The notes beneath the pieces were generated by a model. That model worked only from the letters and a program-made list of their open reading frames with translations, was not told the origin of the DNA and did not search any database. Below, piece after piece: positions 1 through 7,972 of a stretch of 64,000 nt of DNA. Both the position numbers and the translations under genes were made by a program. Within the stretch, counting starts at the first letter, position 1. Each line of letters starts with the position of its first letter. The DNA lies in assembly GCA_964460115.1 (NCBI GenBank), contig CAYWPR010000010.1:1-64000 (forward strand). The letters are read 5' to 3'. Source of the stretch: JAEUJZ01 sp964460115 (lineage in GTDB: Bacteria > Myxococcota_A > Polyangia > Palsa-1104 > JAEUJZ01).

Positions 1-50
1 CGCTTGGTGATGCATGCGACCTTTTGGTCATAGATCCGTAAAATAGGTTT

Positions 51-1028
51 ATGGAAAATCTGCAAACGATCGGTAGGACGCCGGCGCCTCCGGCAATTCC
101 TTCGAACCTGGACGAGGCGATTGCGCGGCTTAAGCGCGAGCGCAATGCCGTTATCTTGGCGCACTATTACCAAGACGACGAGCTGCAAGACTTGGCGGAT
201 TTCGTCGGAGATTCGCTACAGCTAGCCCAGGCAGCGCAAAAGACGCAGGCGGACGTCATTTTATTTTGCGGCGTCCATTTTATGGCGGAGACGGCCAAGA
301 TACTCAATCCCACGCGCACGGTGCTCGTGCCAGATTTAAGCGCTGGGTGCTCGCTGGCCGATGGCTGCCCGCCCGATCGCCTGGCAGCCTGGCAACGCAA
401 GTACCCTGACCACGTGACCGTCAGCTATATCAATTGCTCGGCGGCGGTCAAAGCCATGTCGGACTGCATCGTGACCTCGTCCAATGCGGAGAAAATTCTG
501 CAAAGCTATCCCCCAGAGCAGCCAATTCTGTTCGCGCCGGATCAGCACCTTGGCCGCTATCTGATGAAAAAAACCGGCCGCACCAATATGGTTGTCTACC
601 CGGGCTCGTGCATCGTGCACGAAATTTTCAGCGAGAAGGAACTGGTGCAGCTCAAGCTTTTGCACCCGGGGGCCATGGTGCTGGCGCATCCCGAATGTGA
701 AGAGCGCGTTTTGGCGCATGCCGACTTTATAGGCTCGACGAGCGCACTCATTAAAGCGGTGACCACGGCCCCGCCCGCAGTAAACAAATTCATCATTGCC
801 ACCGAGCCCGGGGTGATCCATGAGATGCGCAAGCGGGCCCCGAATAAAGAATTCATTCCAGCACCGGCAGAAGGGGGATGCGCTTGTAATCAATGCCCGC
901 ACATGCGCAAAAACACCGCAGAAAAAGTTTATCTGGCGCTGCGTGATCTGGTTCCCGAACTGCACTTGCCCGAAGACCTGCGCTTGGCGGCGCTGCGCCC
1001 TATCGAGAAGATGTTGGCCCTGTCATAA
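51..1028 (+). CDS. nadA: Quinolinate synthase NadA
   Basis: NadA condenses iminoaspartate with dihydroxyacetone phosphate to quinolinate in de novo NAD synthesis; it is a cytosolic 4Fe-4S enzyme. The 325-residue product carries the family hallmarks: HYYQDDELQDLADFVGDSL near residue 38, FCGVHFMAETAK at 72, and the cluster cysteines in LSAGCS (Cys100), PGSCIVHE (Cys197) and the CACNQC cluster (Cys287-292). The motif EGGCACNQCPHMRKNT at the end is typical. Length fits the shorter NadA type. The ATG at 51 is preceded only by a weak AGG; a TAAAAT box lies at 39-44, so a very short leader is possible. nadB and nadC are not in the window; the following genes look unrelated. Confidence 0.97.
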   Translation: MENLQTIGRTPAPPAIPSNLDEAIARLKRERNAVILAHYYQDDELQDLADFVGDSLQLAQAAQKTQADVILFCGVHFMAETAKILNPTRTVLVPDLSAGCSLADGCPPDRLAAWQRKYPDHVTVSYINCSAAVKAMSDCIVTSSNAEKILQSYPPEQPILFAPDQHLGRYLMKKTGRTNMVVYPGSCIVHEIFSEKELVQLKLLHPGAMVLAHPECEERVLAHADFIGSTSALIKAVTTAPPAVNKFIIATEPGVIHEMRKRAPNKEFIPAPAEGGCACNQCPHMRKNTAEKVYLALRDLVPELHLPEDLRLAALRPIEKMLALS

Positions 1029-1151
1029 GGGGCTTGGCTGCGTAAATCCTGTCAGTTTGTGATGGGTTCGACGAAAAAAAAGCGATACAATGAGCCAAAC
1101 GGGCTCGTAATAAGCTTGTGCGACCCCAGCAATGAGTGAGTCCGACGAACC

Positions 1152-2141
1152 GTGAACTTCCTCACTGGAATAATGACTGGATCCATGCTCATGCGCACCC
1201 TCCGCGATCCCTCTTTTCGAGAGGCGCTCCATCTTGGCAATCTGTGTTTGGCGCTGACGGCTGGCTTATGGTCTAGCGCGGCCTTGGCACAGCCGCAACC
1301 TGGGCCGGCCGAAAAGGTCAAGTATCTATATAAGGCGGTGGCTTGTACGCCCTGTCCCTGCGAGTGCCCGGACGTGCGCGGTCGCGAACCAGTGCAAGGC
1401 ACAAGCACCATGCCCACAAGCCAACCGCCGGTCCAAAACACTCCGCCGCCGGAGGTTGAGTCGGTGAATCATCCACCGCCCCAGCCGCGTACGCCGTCCC
1501 CGCCGCCGCCGCTGCCCCTACCAAAGCCGCAAGAATTGGCCCGCGGGACCATCGGTGGAACAGTGGTCTTGCGCGATCGCAATGGTGCCGAAAAAAGCAA
1601 CCGCGGCGATGTCGTCGTTTATTTGGAACAAGTGCCGCGCAAATATCAGGCGCTGAAAAAGCCGCGCGCCATGGCCCAGCGCGAAAAAGCCTTTGTGCCG
1701 CGCCTCCTGGCCGTCACTCGAGGCTCGGTTGTGGATTTTCCCAACGAAGACAAATTTTTTCATAACGTCTTTTCGCTGAGCGAAGGCAACACCTTCGACT
1801 TAGGTCTGTATCGTGCCGGCGATTCCAAGTCGGTCACTTTCGACAAGACCGGCGTTGTCGATGTGTATTGCAACATTCACCCCAATATGTGGGCGCAGAT
1901 TCTGGTGCTGGACAATCCGTTTTTTACCACCAGCGCCAAAGATGGAGTGTTTGAGCTCAGCAAAGTTCCTCCGGGAACTTACAAAGTTGCAGCGTGGACA
2001 AGTGGAAGCAGCGAGCCAGCTCGGCAAGAAGTCAAAGTCGAGCCAGGGAAACGCGCTGAGATACGCTTTGAAGTTCTGGAAGGCGCGGCCAGCAAGCCCC
2101 ACCTGACCAAATTCAACCAGCCTTATGATCGCTATAAGTAG
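1152..2141 (+). CDS. Secreted cupredoxin-like / carboxypeptidase-regulatory-like protein
   Basis: A predicted exported protein of 329 residues. After an N-terminal hydrophobic stretch (about residues 28-46, ending SSAALAQ) follows a Pro-rich linker with a CTPCPCECP cysteine cluster, then a beta-rich domain from about residue 130. That part contains VTRGSVVDFPNEDKFFHNVF and GVVDVYCNIHPNM, which look like the copper ligands of plastocyanin-type cupredoxins (His, Cys, His, Met), and then FELSKVPPGTYKVAAWT, typical of a carboxypeptidase-regulatory or transthyretin-like fold. The GTG at 1152 gives the longest form; the ATG at 1173, preceded by GGA, is an alternative. The TAG stop overlaps the GTG of the cytochrome gene by one base, so the two are probably co-translated. 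A periplasmic electron-carrier role is inferred. Confidence 0.8.
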   Translation: MNFLTGIMTGSMLMRTLRDPSFREALHLGNLCLALTAGLWSSAALAQPQPGPAEKVKYLYKAVACTPCPCECPDVRGREPVQGTSTMPTSQPPVQNTPPPEVESVNHPPPQPRTPSPPPPLPLPKPQELARGTIGGTVVLRDRNGAEKSNRGDVVVYLEQVPRKYQALKKPRAMAQREKAFVPRLLAVTRGSVVDFPNEDKFFHNVFSLSEGNTFDLGLYRAGDSKSVTFDKTGVVDVYCNIHPNMWAQILVLDNPFFTTSAKDGVFELSKVPPGTYKVAAWTSGSSEPARQEVKVEPGKRAEIRFEVLEGAASKPHLTKFNQPYDRYK

Positions 2142-3457
2142 TGCAAGCTCGTCGACTACATAGATGGTGGTCTGTGGTCGCGCTAGCCGTTATCGCGGCT
2201 GGATGCGATGACAAACCCGATTTTGAACCGCCGACTTCGGTGCAAAATCCGCCGGCGACTGCAACCACACCGCCCGCGGCGACACCAAGGGCGGCAGTGG
2301 ATGCGGCAGTACCGCAAGCGGGCGCAGCGGCCGATCTCGGCATGGCCGCCCCGGCCGCCGCCGCGGACACGGGCCCAAGCGCGACTGCGCACGCCTCGTT
2401 ATTTGTGCGCGCCAGCCGCTGTGGCGAATGCCATGAAAAGATGCACCTTGACTGGGGCCAGTCGGCGCACTCTCGGGCCAGTCGTTCTGCCGGCTATCGC
2501 AAAGGGCTGGCCGCCGCAGGCCCAGAGCTGCGCGAGCTCTGTGAGTCCTGCCACCTGCCCAGCCTGGCTTATGGGCAGCACGACGATCTGCCGGGCCGTC
2601 CTAGCGAAGGCGTGTCCTGCGATGGCTGTCACACACTAAGTGCTGTGACGGTTTCCAAAACCCAGGCGACCATGAAATTTGATCCAAGCTCGGGCAAAAA
2701 GTATGGACCGATTTTGGGCGCCACCGGACATTACTTTCACGATATGTCCTATAGCGTTCTGCATACTAAAAGTGAGGCCTGCGCGGGCTGTCACCATTTG
2801 ACGGCGGTGCGCATCGCCGGGCAGTTGCAAAATATTCCCGTCGTTTCGGACTACAGCGACTGGAAACTTTACGGCAAAGGCAAAGCCTGCCAGGACTGTC
2901 ATATGCCTTCGCGCGGTACAGAGGCTGTGGCCAAAGGGGCCAAGCCGCGCGCCAACGTCCCCGCCCATGTATTTGCCGGCGCGGCGGTTTTGGGCAAGCA
3001 AATCCGTTTCGATATCGCCCCCAAGAGCAAACCCGGCGAGCTGGCCGTCGAAATTCAGCACAATGCTGGGCACGCTTTGCCGTCTGGCTTTGTCGATCGC
3101 CGGCTGATTGTACGCGCCGAGTTTTTTGCGCAAAATGGCGTCAAGCTCGCCACGAGCGATCATGTCTTTGGCATCAAGCTGGTCGATGCCAATGGGCAGC
3201 CCGCCCCCTTCTTTCGCGCCGCACGGGTCGCCGAGGATCATCGAATGATTCCCGGCCGACTTTATGTCGAATCGTTCCCCATTCCTGCCACGCCGGGTGG
3301 CGCTGTGCCAAGCGGCGCAGCGGCTCCTACGCGCGTCACCGTATCGCTTTTGGCCGCCCCGACTGCGCCGGAACTAAGCGCCGTCTATGGCGAGCCAGAG
3401 CTGACGGTGATTCGATTCATCTCTCTCACACTGCCTGTGCGGCCCGGAGGAAGATAA
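2141..3457 (+). CDS. Multihaem (five CxxCH) cytochrome c lipoprotein
   Basis: The product of 438 residues starts with a short signal ending VIAAGC, a lipobox with Cys22, followed by a Pro/Ala linker. Five haem c motifs are visible: CGECH (94-98), CESCH (134-138), CDGCH (160-164), CAGCH (214-218) and CQDCH (250-254), with extra histidines that can serve as distal ligands. The C-terminal third has no haem motif and looks beta-rich. The arrangement resembles the cytochrome c-554/multihaem oxidoreductase group, but no substrate can be named. It is sandwiched without gaps between the cupredoxin-like protein upstream and a membrane phosphatase downstream (TAA followed directly by GTG), suggesting one transcript and possibly a redox-sensing link. 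Confidence 0.9.
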   Translation: MQARRLHRWWSVVALAVIAAGCDDKPDFEPPTSVQNPPATATTPPAATPRAAVDAAVPQAGAAADLGMAAPAAAADTGPSATAHASLFVRASRCGECHEKMHLDWGQSAHSRASRSAGYRKGLAAAGPELRELCESCHLPSLAYGQHDDLPGRPSEGVSCDGCHTLSAVTVSKTQATMKFDPSSGKKYGPILGATGHYFHDMSYSVLHTKSEACAGCHHLTAVRIAGQLQNIPVVSDYSDWKLYGKGKACQDCHMPSRGTEAVAKGAKPRANVPAHVFAGAAVLGKQIRFDIAPKSKPGELAVEIQHNAGHALPSGFVDRRLIVRAEFFAQNGVKLATSDHVFGIKLVDANGQPAPFFRAARVAEDHRMIPGRLYVESFPIPATPGGAVPSGAAAPTRVTVSLLAAPTAPELSAVYGEPELTVIRFISLTLPVRPGGR

Positions 3458-5308
3458 GTGAGGCTCGGTGTCAAGCTGGCGCTGACTATGACCGGGCTGG
3501 TGGCCGCGGTGGTGGTCACGGCCATTTGGTCTATTGATACCTATCAACGGCGCGCCAAAGTCGAAGAGCTGGCCAAAAAGATCGATGACAAGGTCAAGGT
3601 CTTGCAAGTGATCCAGCGCAAAGAGCAGCGACTTTTGGCGGCGCTCAATCGCAGCAACGCGGATGAGCCCCGCCTCAAGGCGGTCGTTGGCTCGGCAGAA
3701 GTTGATGATCAAACGGTGGCCGACGTAGCGCGCGATATGCGCGACGTTGCCGGCTTTGACATCATGCTTTTGACAAGTCCTACCGGCGCGATTCGCGCCA
3801 ATGTTTCGGTTCGCGGCAAACCCGTTGGAATTCCGCCCGGACTGATTCAGCCGGCCGATGCACCTTCAGCCCGCAAGGAATTCATCGCTGCCTGGCCGCT
3901 CGATGGAGAACTTTATTTTATCGCCAGCAATGCGATTACGCAGGCCGAACGCACGGTGGGTGTACTTGTCGCCGGTCTTTTGCTCAACAATGAAAAAGCC
4001 GACACCATTCGCAGCGAGCTTGAAACCGATTTGGTGCTGTTTACAAACGACCGCATCACCGCTGCTGCCATCGATCCTTATCTTGACAACCATCGCATCG
4101 AATTGACCGAGGCCATCCGCCATGCTGCAGCGCCCGCTCGGGTGCAGGCGACTCTTTTGTCCATCGCCGGTCATGGCTACGTTGTACGCCTGGCCGCCAT
4201 CGAGGGGCTAGAGACGCGCCGCGACGGCAAAGCCACCGGGCAAAGCTACTTTGTGATGTTGCGCTCGCTCGACGCAGAACTGGCGTCTTACTACAAAAGC
4301 CGCAGCTTTTTGTTCAAGCTTGGGTTTTTCGCGATTGCCGTGGCCATCTTGGCGGCACTTGTCATCTCGAATACTTTGTCGCGTCGAGTATCGCGCTTGG
4401 CGGCCGCCACGACGCTAGTCGCCGGCGGCGATTTGGACACAAGCGTACCGGTTGGCGGCAGCGACGAAATCGGCGCCCTGGGACGGGCTTTTAACGACAT
4501 GATCTCCAAACTACGCATCTCGCGTGAGGAGCTGCGCTCCAAAGAACGCCTAGAACGCGAGCTGGAGATCGCCACCGTCATTCAGACTTTGCTTTTGCCG
4601 GCCCAACCGGCGCTGGACGGCTTTGATGTGGCCGCGCGCATGGTTCCGGCCGAAGAGGTTGGCGGCGACTTCTACGATCTGCACACGGCCAGCGCCGGAA
4701 GTTGGATTGCCATTGGCGACGTCTCGGGCCATGGCGTGACGCCCGGCCTCATCATGATGATGGTGCAAAGCATGTTGTCGGCCATTTCGCGCCAAAGTCC
4801 CGAGATTGGCGAAAAATACTCGCCCCGCGAAGTGCTACGGGTCATAAATGCGGCGCTGCACGACAATTTGCGCACCCGCATGCACGACGACAACTACATG
4901 ACCATGGTGCTTTTGAAGCACGTCGGTGGGGGCAAGTTCCGTTACGCCGGCGCGCACGAATCCATCCTGGTATATAGGCGCAGCAGTCATCAGGTAGATA
5001 CCATGGCGACCGATGGAACCTGGCTGGGCCTGCAAGATGACATCGGGCCGTTTATCGAAGAACACGAAGTAGAGCTGGCCCCCGGAGATGCCTTGCTGCT
5101 TTACACCGATGGCGTCACCGAAGCCAAAAACCCGCAGGGCGTTCAATACAACCTCGACCGCCTGCGCGATACGCTCATCAAACAAGGCAGTCTGTCCATG
5201 CCTTCTGCGCAAAAGATTCGTGACGGCGTGATCGACGACGTGATGTCTTGGTCGCGCACCCGCCAGGACGATGTGACGGTGATGGTACTGCGGCGAGTGG
5301 AATCCTGA
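3458..5308 (+). CDS. Membrane PP2C-type serine phosphatase (RsbU/SpoIIE-like) with periplasmic sensor and HAMP
   Basis: A 616-residue signal transducer. A transmembrane helix at about residues 8-26 and another at 283-303 bracket a periplasmic sensor region of some 250 residues; a HAMP linker (around DEIGALGRAFNDMISKL) leads into a cytosolic SpoIIE-type PP2C domain from about 375. Metal-binding motifs are intact: GGDFYDLH, GDVSGHG, LYTDGVTEAKN and QDDVTVMVL. Such phosphatases dephosphorylate STAS anti-anti-sigma proteins in partner-switching pathways, and a STAS protein and an RsbW-like ATPase are encoded 1.8 kb downstream. The GTG start directly abuts the stop of the cytochrome gene, and the stop overlaps the next phosphatase gene (TGATG). 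Confidence 0.93.
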   Translation: MRLGVKLALTMTGLVAAVVVTAIWSIDTYQRRAKVEELAKKIDDKVKVLQVIQRKEQRLLAALNRSNADEPRLKAVVGSAEVDDQTVADVARDMRDVAGFDIMLLTSPTGAIRANVSVRGKPVGIPPGLIQPADAPSARKEFIAAWPLDGELYFIASNAITQAERTVGVLVAGLLLNNEKADTIRSELETDLVLFTNDRITAAAIDPYLDNHRIELTEAIRHAAAPARVQATLLSIAGHGYVVRLAAIEGLETRRDGKATGQSYFVMLRSLDAELASYYKSRSFLFKLGFFAIAVAILAALVISNTLSRRVSRLAAATTLVAGGDLDTSVPVGGSDEIGALGRAFNDMISKLRISREELRSKERLERELEIATVIQTLLLPAQPALDGFDVAARMVPAEEVGGDFYDLHTASAGSWIAIGDVSGHGVTPGLIMMMVQSMLSAISRQSPEIGEKYSPREVLRVINAALHDNLRTRMHDDNYMTMVLLKHVGGGKFRYAGAHESILVYRRSSHQVDTMATDGTWLGLQDDIGPFIEEHEVELAPGDALLLYTDGVTEAKNPQGVQYNLDRLRDTLIKQGSLSMPSAQKIRDGVIDDVMSWSRTRQDDVTVMVLRRVES

Positions 5309-6876
5309 TGTCTGAACAGCGCCTGTCGTTCTTGATCGCCGGGGGCGGCATTTTATGCTTGCTGTTACAGCTTGCAGTTTCGCTGACGGACAGCCCGGTA
5401 AAAAGGGCGCAAACAGCCGCCCATGAAGTCACCTACAAATCGGTTCGTCAGCGCGCCGAAAAGCGCGCCCATCGCCTAAGCACCCGCTTGGCCGGCGCCC
5501 TGTATGAAGACAATCAGGGGCTGATGCAGTCCGAAATGGACGGTGCCGTGCAGACCGATCCCGAAATCGTCGAAGTCGGGGTCATCGACAACGATGCCGA
5601 AATGACGGTTCGTGCCAGCTCGGATGCCAGCCGCATCGGCAAGCCTCTTTCAGGCCCTGCCGAGCAAATCGTGCGCGATGCGCTAGCCGCCGGCAGCATC
5701 GAGCGCACGGTTGATGTGATCGCCGATCAGCGTGTACTTTTGGTCAAACCGTTTAAGGGGCAAAAAGGATCGCAGCGCACTTTGTATTTGGTCGTCACCA
5801 CCGCTGGTGTAGAAGACGACTTAAGCAAAGTGGTTTTGGCCTTACAGCCGCCGCGGGTGCCGGCCTGGTTGACGATCGGCCTAGGCCTTTTGGGGCTCGG
5901 CGCGGCGCTGGTGATGCTCCTGACCGCCGATCGCCGGCAAGCCCAGGAAGCGCTGCATCTGCAAGAAGTCGTCGAGCAAATGGCCATGGGGCATTTTGAA
6001 GCCCGCATCGATCCTCTGGATGTGCCGCATTTGGGGGGCGTCGCCGAGCGGCTCAATGCCATGGCCGAGCAGGTTCAAGCGCTGCAGCAAGCCGAAATGG
6101 AAGGCTCGGAAACCGCCAGCCGCATGGCGCAGGAGCTACAAGATGCGCAAGTGGTACAGCAAACGCTGATGCCCGATGTGCGGCGCATCGCCCGCGGCCC
6201 CCTGCAGCTTTGCGGCGTATATCGCAGCGCCAGCAAACTTTCCGGCGATTGGTGGAACCATTTTACGCTCGATGAGAACCGCACTCTGCTCGTTCTTGCC
6301 GACGTGGTCGGGCACGGAATCGGCTCGGCGGTGGTCGGCGCCATGGCCTACGGCTGCGCGCAGCAACTTTATCAAGATCTGGCGGCCAGCCTGCGTCCCG
6401 AAGTGCTGCTTTCCCGCTTGAACCATGCCATCTCGTCGACCACGCGCGGCAAGTTCACGATGAGCTGCTTTGCCGCCATCATCGATCACAAAGAAGGCAA
6501 GCTGACCTTTGCCAGCGGCGCCCACGCCTTTCCCCTCATCTATCGGCCACGCGACGGGCAGAAGCCCTTTATTCCGCTGGTCGCGGCGGGCTCGCCCTTG
6601 GGATCGGACAAGGACGCCAAGTTTGAAGCAAATACCCAGGAATGGAAGCCCGGAGATACGCTAATCTGTTATACGGATGGGCTTATTGAGGCAGCCAATT
6701 CAAATGGAGATCAGTTTGGCGTCAACCGCGTGCGCCAAACCGTGCAGAAGCACCACAGCCACAATGTCGAAGAGATTTGCGAAGCGCTATTCGTCGAAGT
6801 CGCGCGCTTTGCCGGCAAAGAAGAGCTGGAGGATGACCTTACCCTGGTGGTTGCTCGTCATGCCTCAGCCGCGTAA
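5308..6876 (+). CDS. Second membrane PP2C-type phosphatase (SpoIIE-like) with sensor and HAMP
   Basis: The ATG at 5308 overlaps the preceding stop (TGATG) and gives 522 residues beginning MSEQRLSFLIAGGG; a longer in-frame form from 5248 would run through the upstream gene and is unlikely. Transmembrane helices lie at about residues 7-25 and 185-210, flanking a sensor region of about 160 residues; a HAMP-like helix pair and a PP2C domain follow. The catalytic signatures are slightly altered compared with its neighbour: SGDWWNHF in place of GGDFYD and ADVVGHG in place of GDVSGHG, whereas CYTDGLIEAANS and EDDLTLVVA are standard. The two phosphatases probably respond to different periplasmic signals but share one target, presumably the STAS protein downstream. 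Confidence 0.92.
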   Translation: MSEQRLSFLIAGGGILCLLLQLAVSLTDSPVKRAQTAAHEVTYKSVRQRAEKRAHRLSTRLAGALYEDNQGLMQSEMDGAVQTDPEIVEVGVIDNDAEMTVRASSDASRIGKPLSGPAEQIVRDALAAGSIERTVDVIADQRVLLVKPFKGQKGSQRTLYLVVTTAGVEDDLSKVVLALQPPRVPAWLTIGLGLLGLGAALVMLLTADRRQAQEALHLQEVVEQMAMGHFEARIDPLDVPHLGGVAERLNAMAEQVQALQQAEMEGSETASRMAQELQDAQVVQQTLMPDVRRIARGPLQLCGVYRSASKLSGDWWNHFTLDENRTLLVLADVVGHGIGSAVVGAMAYGCAQQLYQDLAASLRPEVLLSRLNHAISSTTRGKFTMSCFAAIIDHKEGKLTFASGAHAFPLIYRPRDGQKPFIPLVAAGSPLGSDKDAKFEANTQEWKPGDTLICYTDGLIEAANSNGDQFGVNRVRQTVQKHHSHNVEEICEALFVEVARFAGKEELEDDLTLVVARHASAA

Positions 6877-6887
6877 AAAACCGGATT

Positions 6888-6924
6888 GCGCCAAAAAGCA
6901 GGCGGTTTACAAGGCGCGTTTTTT
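6888..6924 (+). terminator. Probable intrinsic terminator after the phosphatase genes
   Basis: GCGCC (6888-6892) can pair with GGCGC (6913-6917), followed by G and six T (6919-6924). The loop is long (20 bases) and itself contains an AAACCG/CGGTTT alternative. It sits 12 bases after the phosphatase stop. Confidence 0.45.
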
Positions 6925-7116
6925 GAGGATCTTCGTGGCACGTGCATGATGTCTTGCTCTCCGCCGGAGATGCAGGCAAGCTATTGATGAGACCTGTAGA
7001 TAAAGAATAGTTGGCTGGACTTGCTTGTACCAAAACATGGCCAGGCTGACGGTCGGACAAGACGCAAACCCGATAGACAGACCGACTAGATAGAAGCTAG
7101 ACAAAAGTTTAGATCC
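6925..7116 (+). other. Gap between phosphatases and STAS gene
   Basis: About 190 bases with no credible reading frame. The part 7065-7110 is rich in repeated TAGA/TAGAC words just before the STAS start. A promoter for the STAS-ATPase-VWA genes is expected here but I see no convincing -35/-10 pair. Confidence 0.4.
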
Positions 7117-7509
7117 ATGAACCGGCTAGGACTTGAACCTCTACATGTAGGCGCGTTGACCGGAGAGGTCCTCGACTCTGACGACACTGTCTCGGTCGTA
7201 TTGCGCGGCGATTCGGATGCCCGCGATGCCGGTACGGCTTTAGACGACTTCCTGGTGAAGCGTGTGCATCCGGCGGTGGTCGCGGCAGGCCTGCGACTGC
7301 TGCAACTTGATGTAACCGGTCTGGAATTCTTGAATTCCGCTGGGATCAAGGCACTGGTAAACTGGCTTATCGCGATTAAAAAGCAGCCGCAGCCGGATCG
7401 CTACTTCATCGTGCTTCAATACGATGAAGGAATTACCTGGCAAAGCAAAGGTTTAAAGCCCCTGGCTTGCGTCGCCCCATCGTTTTTGCGCCTGGAGCCT
7501 CTGCGGTAG
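7117..7509 (+). CDS. STAS-domain anti-sigma-factor-antagonist-like protein
   Basis: A 130-residue protein with the STAS pattern: strand LLQLDVTGLEFLNSAGIKAL, in which Ser74 in the NSAG turn sits where SpoIIAA/RsbV proteins are phosphorylated. The N-terminal half contains VSVVLRGDSDARD, matching the first STAS strands. It is followed after 4 bases by an RsbW-like ATPase gene and preceded by two PP2C phosphatase genes, the complete set of a partner-switching module. It also resembles the small STAS regulators of cyanobacterial Slr1659 type (from memory, not verified). The output partner (sigma factor, cyclase or other) is not evident nearby. Confidence 0.8.
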   Translation: MNRLGLEPLHVGALTGEVLDSDDTVSVVLRGDSDARDAGTALDDFLVKRVHPAVVAAGLRLLQLDVTGLEFLNSAGIKALVNWLIAIKKQPQPDRYFIVLQYDEGITWQSKGLKPLACVAPSFLRLEPLR

Positions 7510-7513
7510 CAAA

Positions 7514-7972
7514 ATGCTGGCGAGAAATCCACCTTGGATACATATCGAGCTAGTACCTGTCTGGGTGCATATTAAGAATTTGCGCCATTTTGTGCGCGAG
7601 TTCTGCGTCGGGATGTCGATGCTGCCCGAGACGGCCGACCAAATTGCCATGACCACCTCGGAGCTCTTGGAAAACGCCACCAAGTACGCTTCGACGCTGT
7701 GGGCGCGCTATGACTTGCGCCTGCTTGGTGGCCAGGCTGAGATCAGCGTCACCAACAGCGCCACCGCCAAGCAGCGCGAAACCTTGATGTGCTTTGTGAA
7801 CGAAGTCAGCCAGGGCGATGCGCTGGACGCCTATATACGCTGCTTAGAGCGGCAGTCGCTGGAAGGCCAATCGCAGGCCGGGCTGGCGCGCATTCGTTAC
7901 GAAGCCTCTGCAGATCTCTCGGTCAGTCAGACGGACGAAGAAATCTGCCTGATCGCGCGCATCCCGATCTGA
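7514..7972 (+). CDS. RsbW/SpoIIAB-like GHKL ATPase (anti-sigma or switch kinase)
   Basis: A 152-residue protein with the GHKL N-box MTTSELLENATKYA (residues 46-59, Glu50/Glu53/Asn54), as in SpoIIAB and RsbW kinases which phosphorylate STAS partners. The G1 box (DxGxG) is not recognisable and the G2 region is reduced to GQSQAGLARI, so ATP hydrolysis may be weak or the lid unusual. The gene starts 4 bases after the STAS stop and its own stop overlaps the VWA start (TGATG), giving translational coupling. It is likely the kinase counterpart of the two upstream phosphatases. Confidence 0.75.
   Translation: MLARNPPWIHIELVPVWVHIKNLRHFVREFCVGMSMLPETADQIAMTTSELLENATKYASTLWARYDLRLLGGQAEISVTNSATAKQRETLMCFVNEVSQGDALDAYIRCLERQSLEGQSQAGLARIRYEASADLSVSQTDEEICLIARIPI

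Noticed and set aside
336..965. 209-codon minus-strand frame opposite nadA
   Set aside because: Shadow of the nadA codons; composition rich in Arg/His and no domain.
7789..7971. Upstream extension of the CoxE-like gene to 7789
   Set aside because: It would lie within the ATPase gene in another frame; the start at 7972 overlapping the ATPase stop (TGATG) is typical and sufficient.
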